A DNA stretch of 64,000 bases from Dipylidium caninum. Taxonomy: Eukaryota; Platyhelminthes; Cestoda; Cyclophyllidea; Dipylidiidae. Both the position numbers and the translations under genes were made by a program. The notes beneath the pieces are model-generated. The model saw nothing but the letters and a program-made list of their open reading frames with translations. It made no database searches and was not told where the DNA came from. Location: assembly GCA_017562135.1 (NCBI GenBank), contig QEYB01000625.1:475611-539610 (forward strand), given 5' to 3'. Below, in pieces: positions 62,911-64,000 of this stretch. How positions within the stretch are numbered: the first letter of the stretch is position 1; each line of letters opens with the position of its first letter.

Positions 62911-64000
62911 ATGGACGCGGCAGACTCACCAATCATCATCGTCCGTATTCTGTTGCAATCCTCCTCATCTTCCTCCTCTGCACTGTCTACCTCACTCCCG
63001 ACCATTGTTCCACTCCTCCAAACGCTTTCTGCCCCATTTTCCCCGAACTCTAGTCCTCACACGTCGACAAGCGATTTGGGACGAGTCCACAGACGGGGGA
63101 GAGTTGATTGAAGGCAAGATTCTCCGACTTTGGCAAACGAGATCACCTCCGCCACCTCTGCACCTCTGCCATCAACGACACCAACGAACGCTAGTGTCTG
63201 ACCTCTGGTATCGGCAACAACGAAGTGCACTACTTCTCAGGTTGCTGCCCAAGTCACCAACGCATCCCTTCTCCCCTCCAAGTGGTGTGCGTCAGGACGA
63301 GGCGATCGAGCGACTGAACGCCTCCCAGATCGGTTCAACGCGTGCTTCCGAAATGCTTCCGAGGAATAGAAATTCCCTGAGTCGGAAGAAGACGATGATT
63401 GCCAACGCAAACTTCGACTCACCCGAGTCACATTTCCGACCGGTAACGCGTGTGGAAGAAGGCGCCGCCCCCTGTCATGTCTACGGCTCGCTGTTGGGCT
63501 GCGTTGTGCGCTAAAACAACACACTCGCACACCCTTCGATCAGTCGAGTACGACATGCAGGTTCCCGCTCTCCAAGATGACACACGCCTTGACACTCTTC
63601 ATGCGCATGGCCTCCGTGTGGACAACGGGATGCGAGTGTCTTGAATGGCCCCGCAGAGTGACGGGCTGCGTGCAGATCGGAAGAAATGGCTGGAGCGCAA
63701 CGACACGTTGGCCGAATGCCAAGACCTGGTCCTCCTTCGGTGTGCCCCTCCACTTCCGCGACGGAGTGCACCACGGGCCTCGTCCTACCAAGCCATGATG
63801 AATCAGGTGCACGGTGTACATGGACATCTATCCAACGTGATGGAACACTGCCGAAGTTCTTCCGCAGCCCGGCGGGCTTCCAAGGCCGCTCCCCATCGTT
63901 CCACTCGAGGGCACTCTCTTTCCCCACCGTCGCGCGATCCACGCGATTTCCTCGGAGCGAGTGTATGCCCCGGCAGCATAACTCTGCGTGCCAAGGTTGA
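62911..64000 (+). pseudogene. LicD/fukutin-like gene copy D, decayed, runs off the window
   Basis: Inverted relative of copy A. It starts at ATG 62911 and, in shifting frames, gives the anchor (VLLIFLLCTVYL), NNEVHYFS, the catalytic-region remnant VYGSLLG, the conserved LHAHGLRVDNGMRV, then VYMDIYP, VPLEGTLFPT and RDPRDFL. The last three match the LicD-domain C-terminal pattern (Val-Pro-x-Glu-Gly, then Pro-x-Asp-Pro-x-x-Phe/Tyr-Leu) and support the family call. Many stops and frameshifts are present, and the Asp-x-Asp catalytic stretch is damaged here (FDQSS in place of copy A's FDSDYD). The 3' end lies beyond the window. Confidence 0.65.

Noticed and set aside
1..64000. CRISPR arrays, bacterial operons, rRNA or tRNA genes
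   Set aside because: Nothing in the sequence fits; all firm genes are intron-containing eukaryotic genes.

Overview
The window is eukaryotic. Its genes are split by spliceosomal introns, genes are few (about a dozen in 64 kb), base composition is mixed, and low-complexity tracts and dispersed repeats are common. The insulin-like peptide, the mix of very short (45 nt) and kilobase introns, and the low gene density suggest an animal. A parasitic flatworm, perhaps a large-genome tapeworm, is my best guess, but this is inference because no species marker is present.

Layout. From 1 to about 11.4 kb I find no supportable gene. An insulin-like prohormone gene lies on the minus strand at 11.5-12.0 kb; its A chain and B chain sit on separate exons. 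After more apparently non-coding DNA, the first arm of a 2.4 kb inverted repeat lies at 18.3-20.7 kb and the second at 35.4-37.8 kb. The 14.7 kb between them is the gene-rich core: DPH1 (plus strand); then on the minus strand a 59-residue membrane protein, a probable Tctex1-type dynein light chain and a two-exon orphan of about 548 residues; then a small cysteine-rich protein (plus); then COX11 (minus, five exons). Beyond the second arm lies the multi-exon TMEM181 gene (plus, about 39.4-49.7 kb), then a degenerate mariner transposase (50.2-50.8 kb), then a GTPBP6/HflX-type GTPase gene (plus, 55.8-58.8 kb). The last 11 kb holds two decayed, inverted copies of a LicD/fukutin-type gene (53.2-54.1 and 62.7-64.0 kb) with a conserved TATA promoter, and a third locus near 61 kb sharing part of that family.

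How the genes relate. DPH1 (diphthamide synthesis on elongation factor 2), COX11 (copper delivery to cytochrome oxidase) and GTPBP6 (mitoribosome GTPase) are housekeeping genes and share no operon-like logic. DPH1 and COX11 read cleanly across every splice junction. TMEM181 needs two frame corrections, and GTPBP6 about seven single-base corrections, several in homopolymers, so either the assembly is error-prone there or GTPBP6 is decaying.

The most interesting items are the insulin-like peptide with two extra A-chain-side cysteines, the duplicated LicD-like family with its preserved core promoter, and the large inverted repeat enclosing the gene-rich core.
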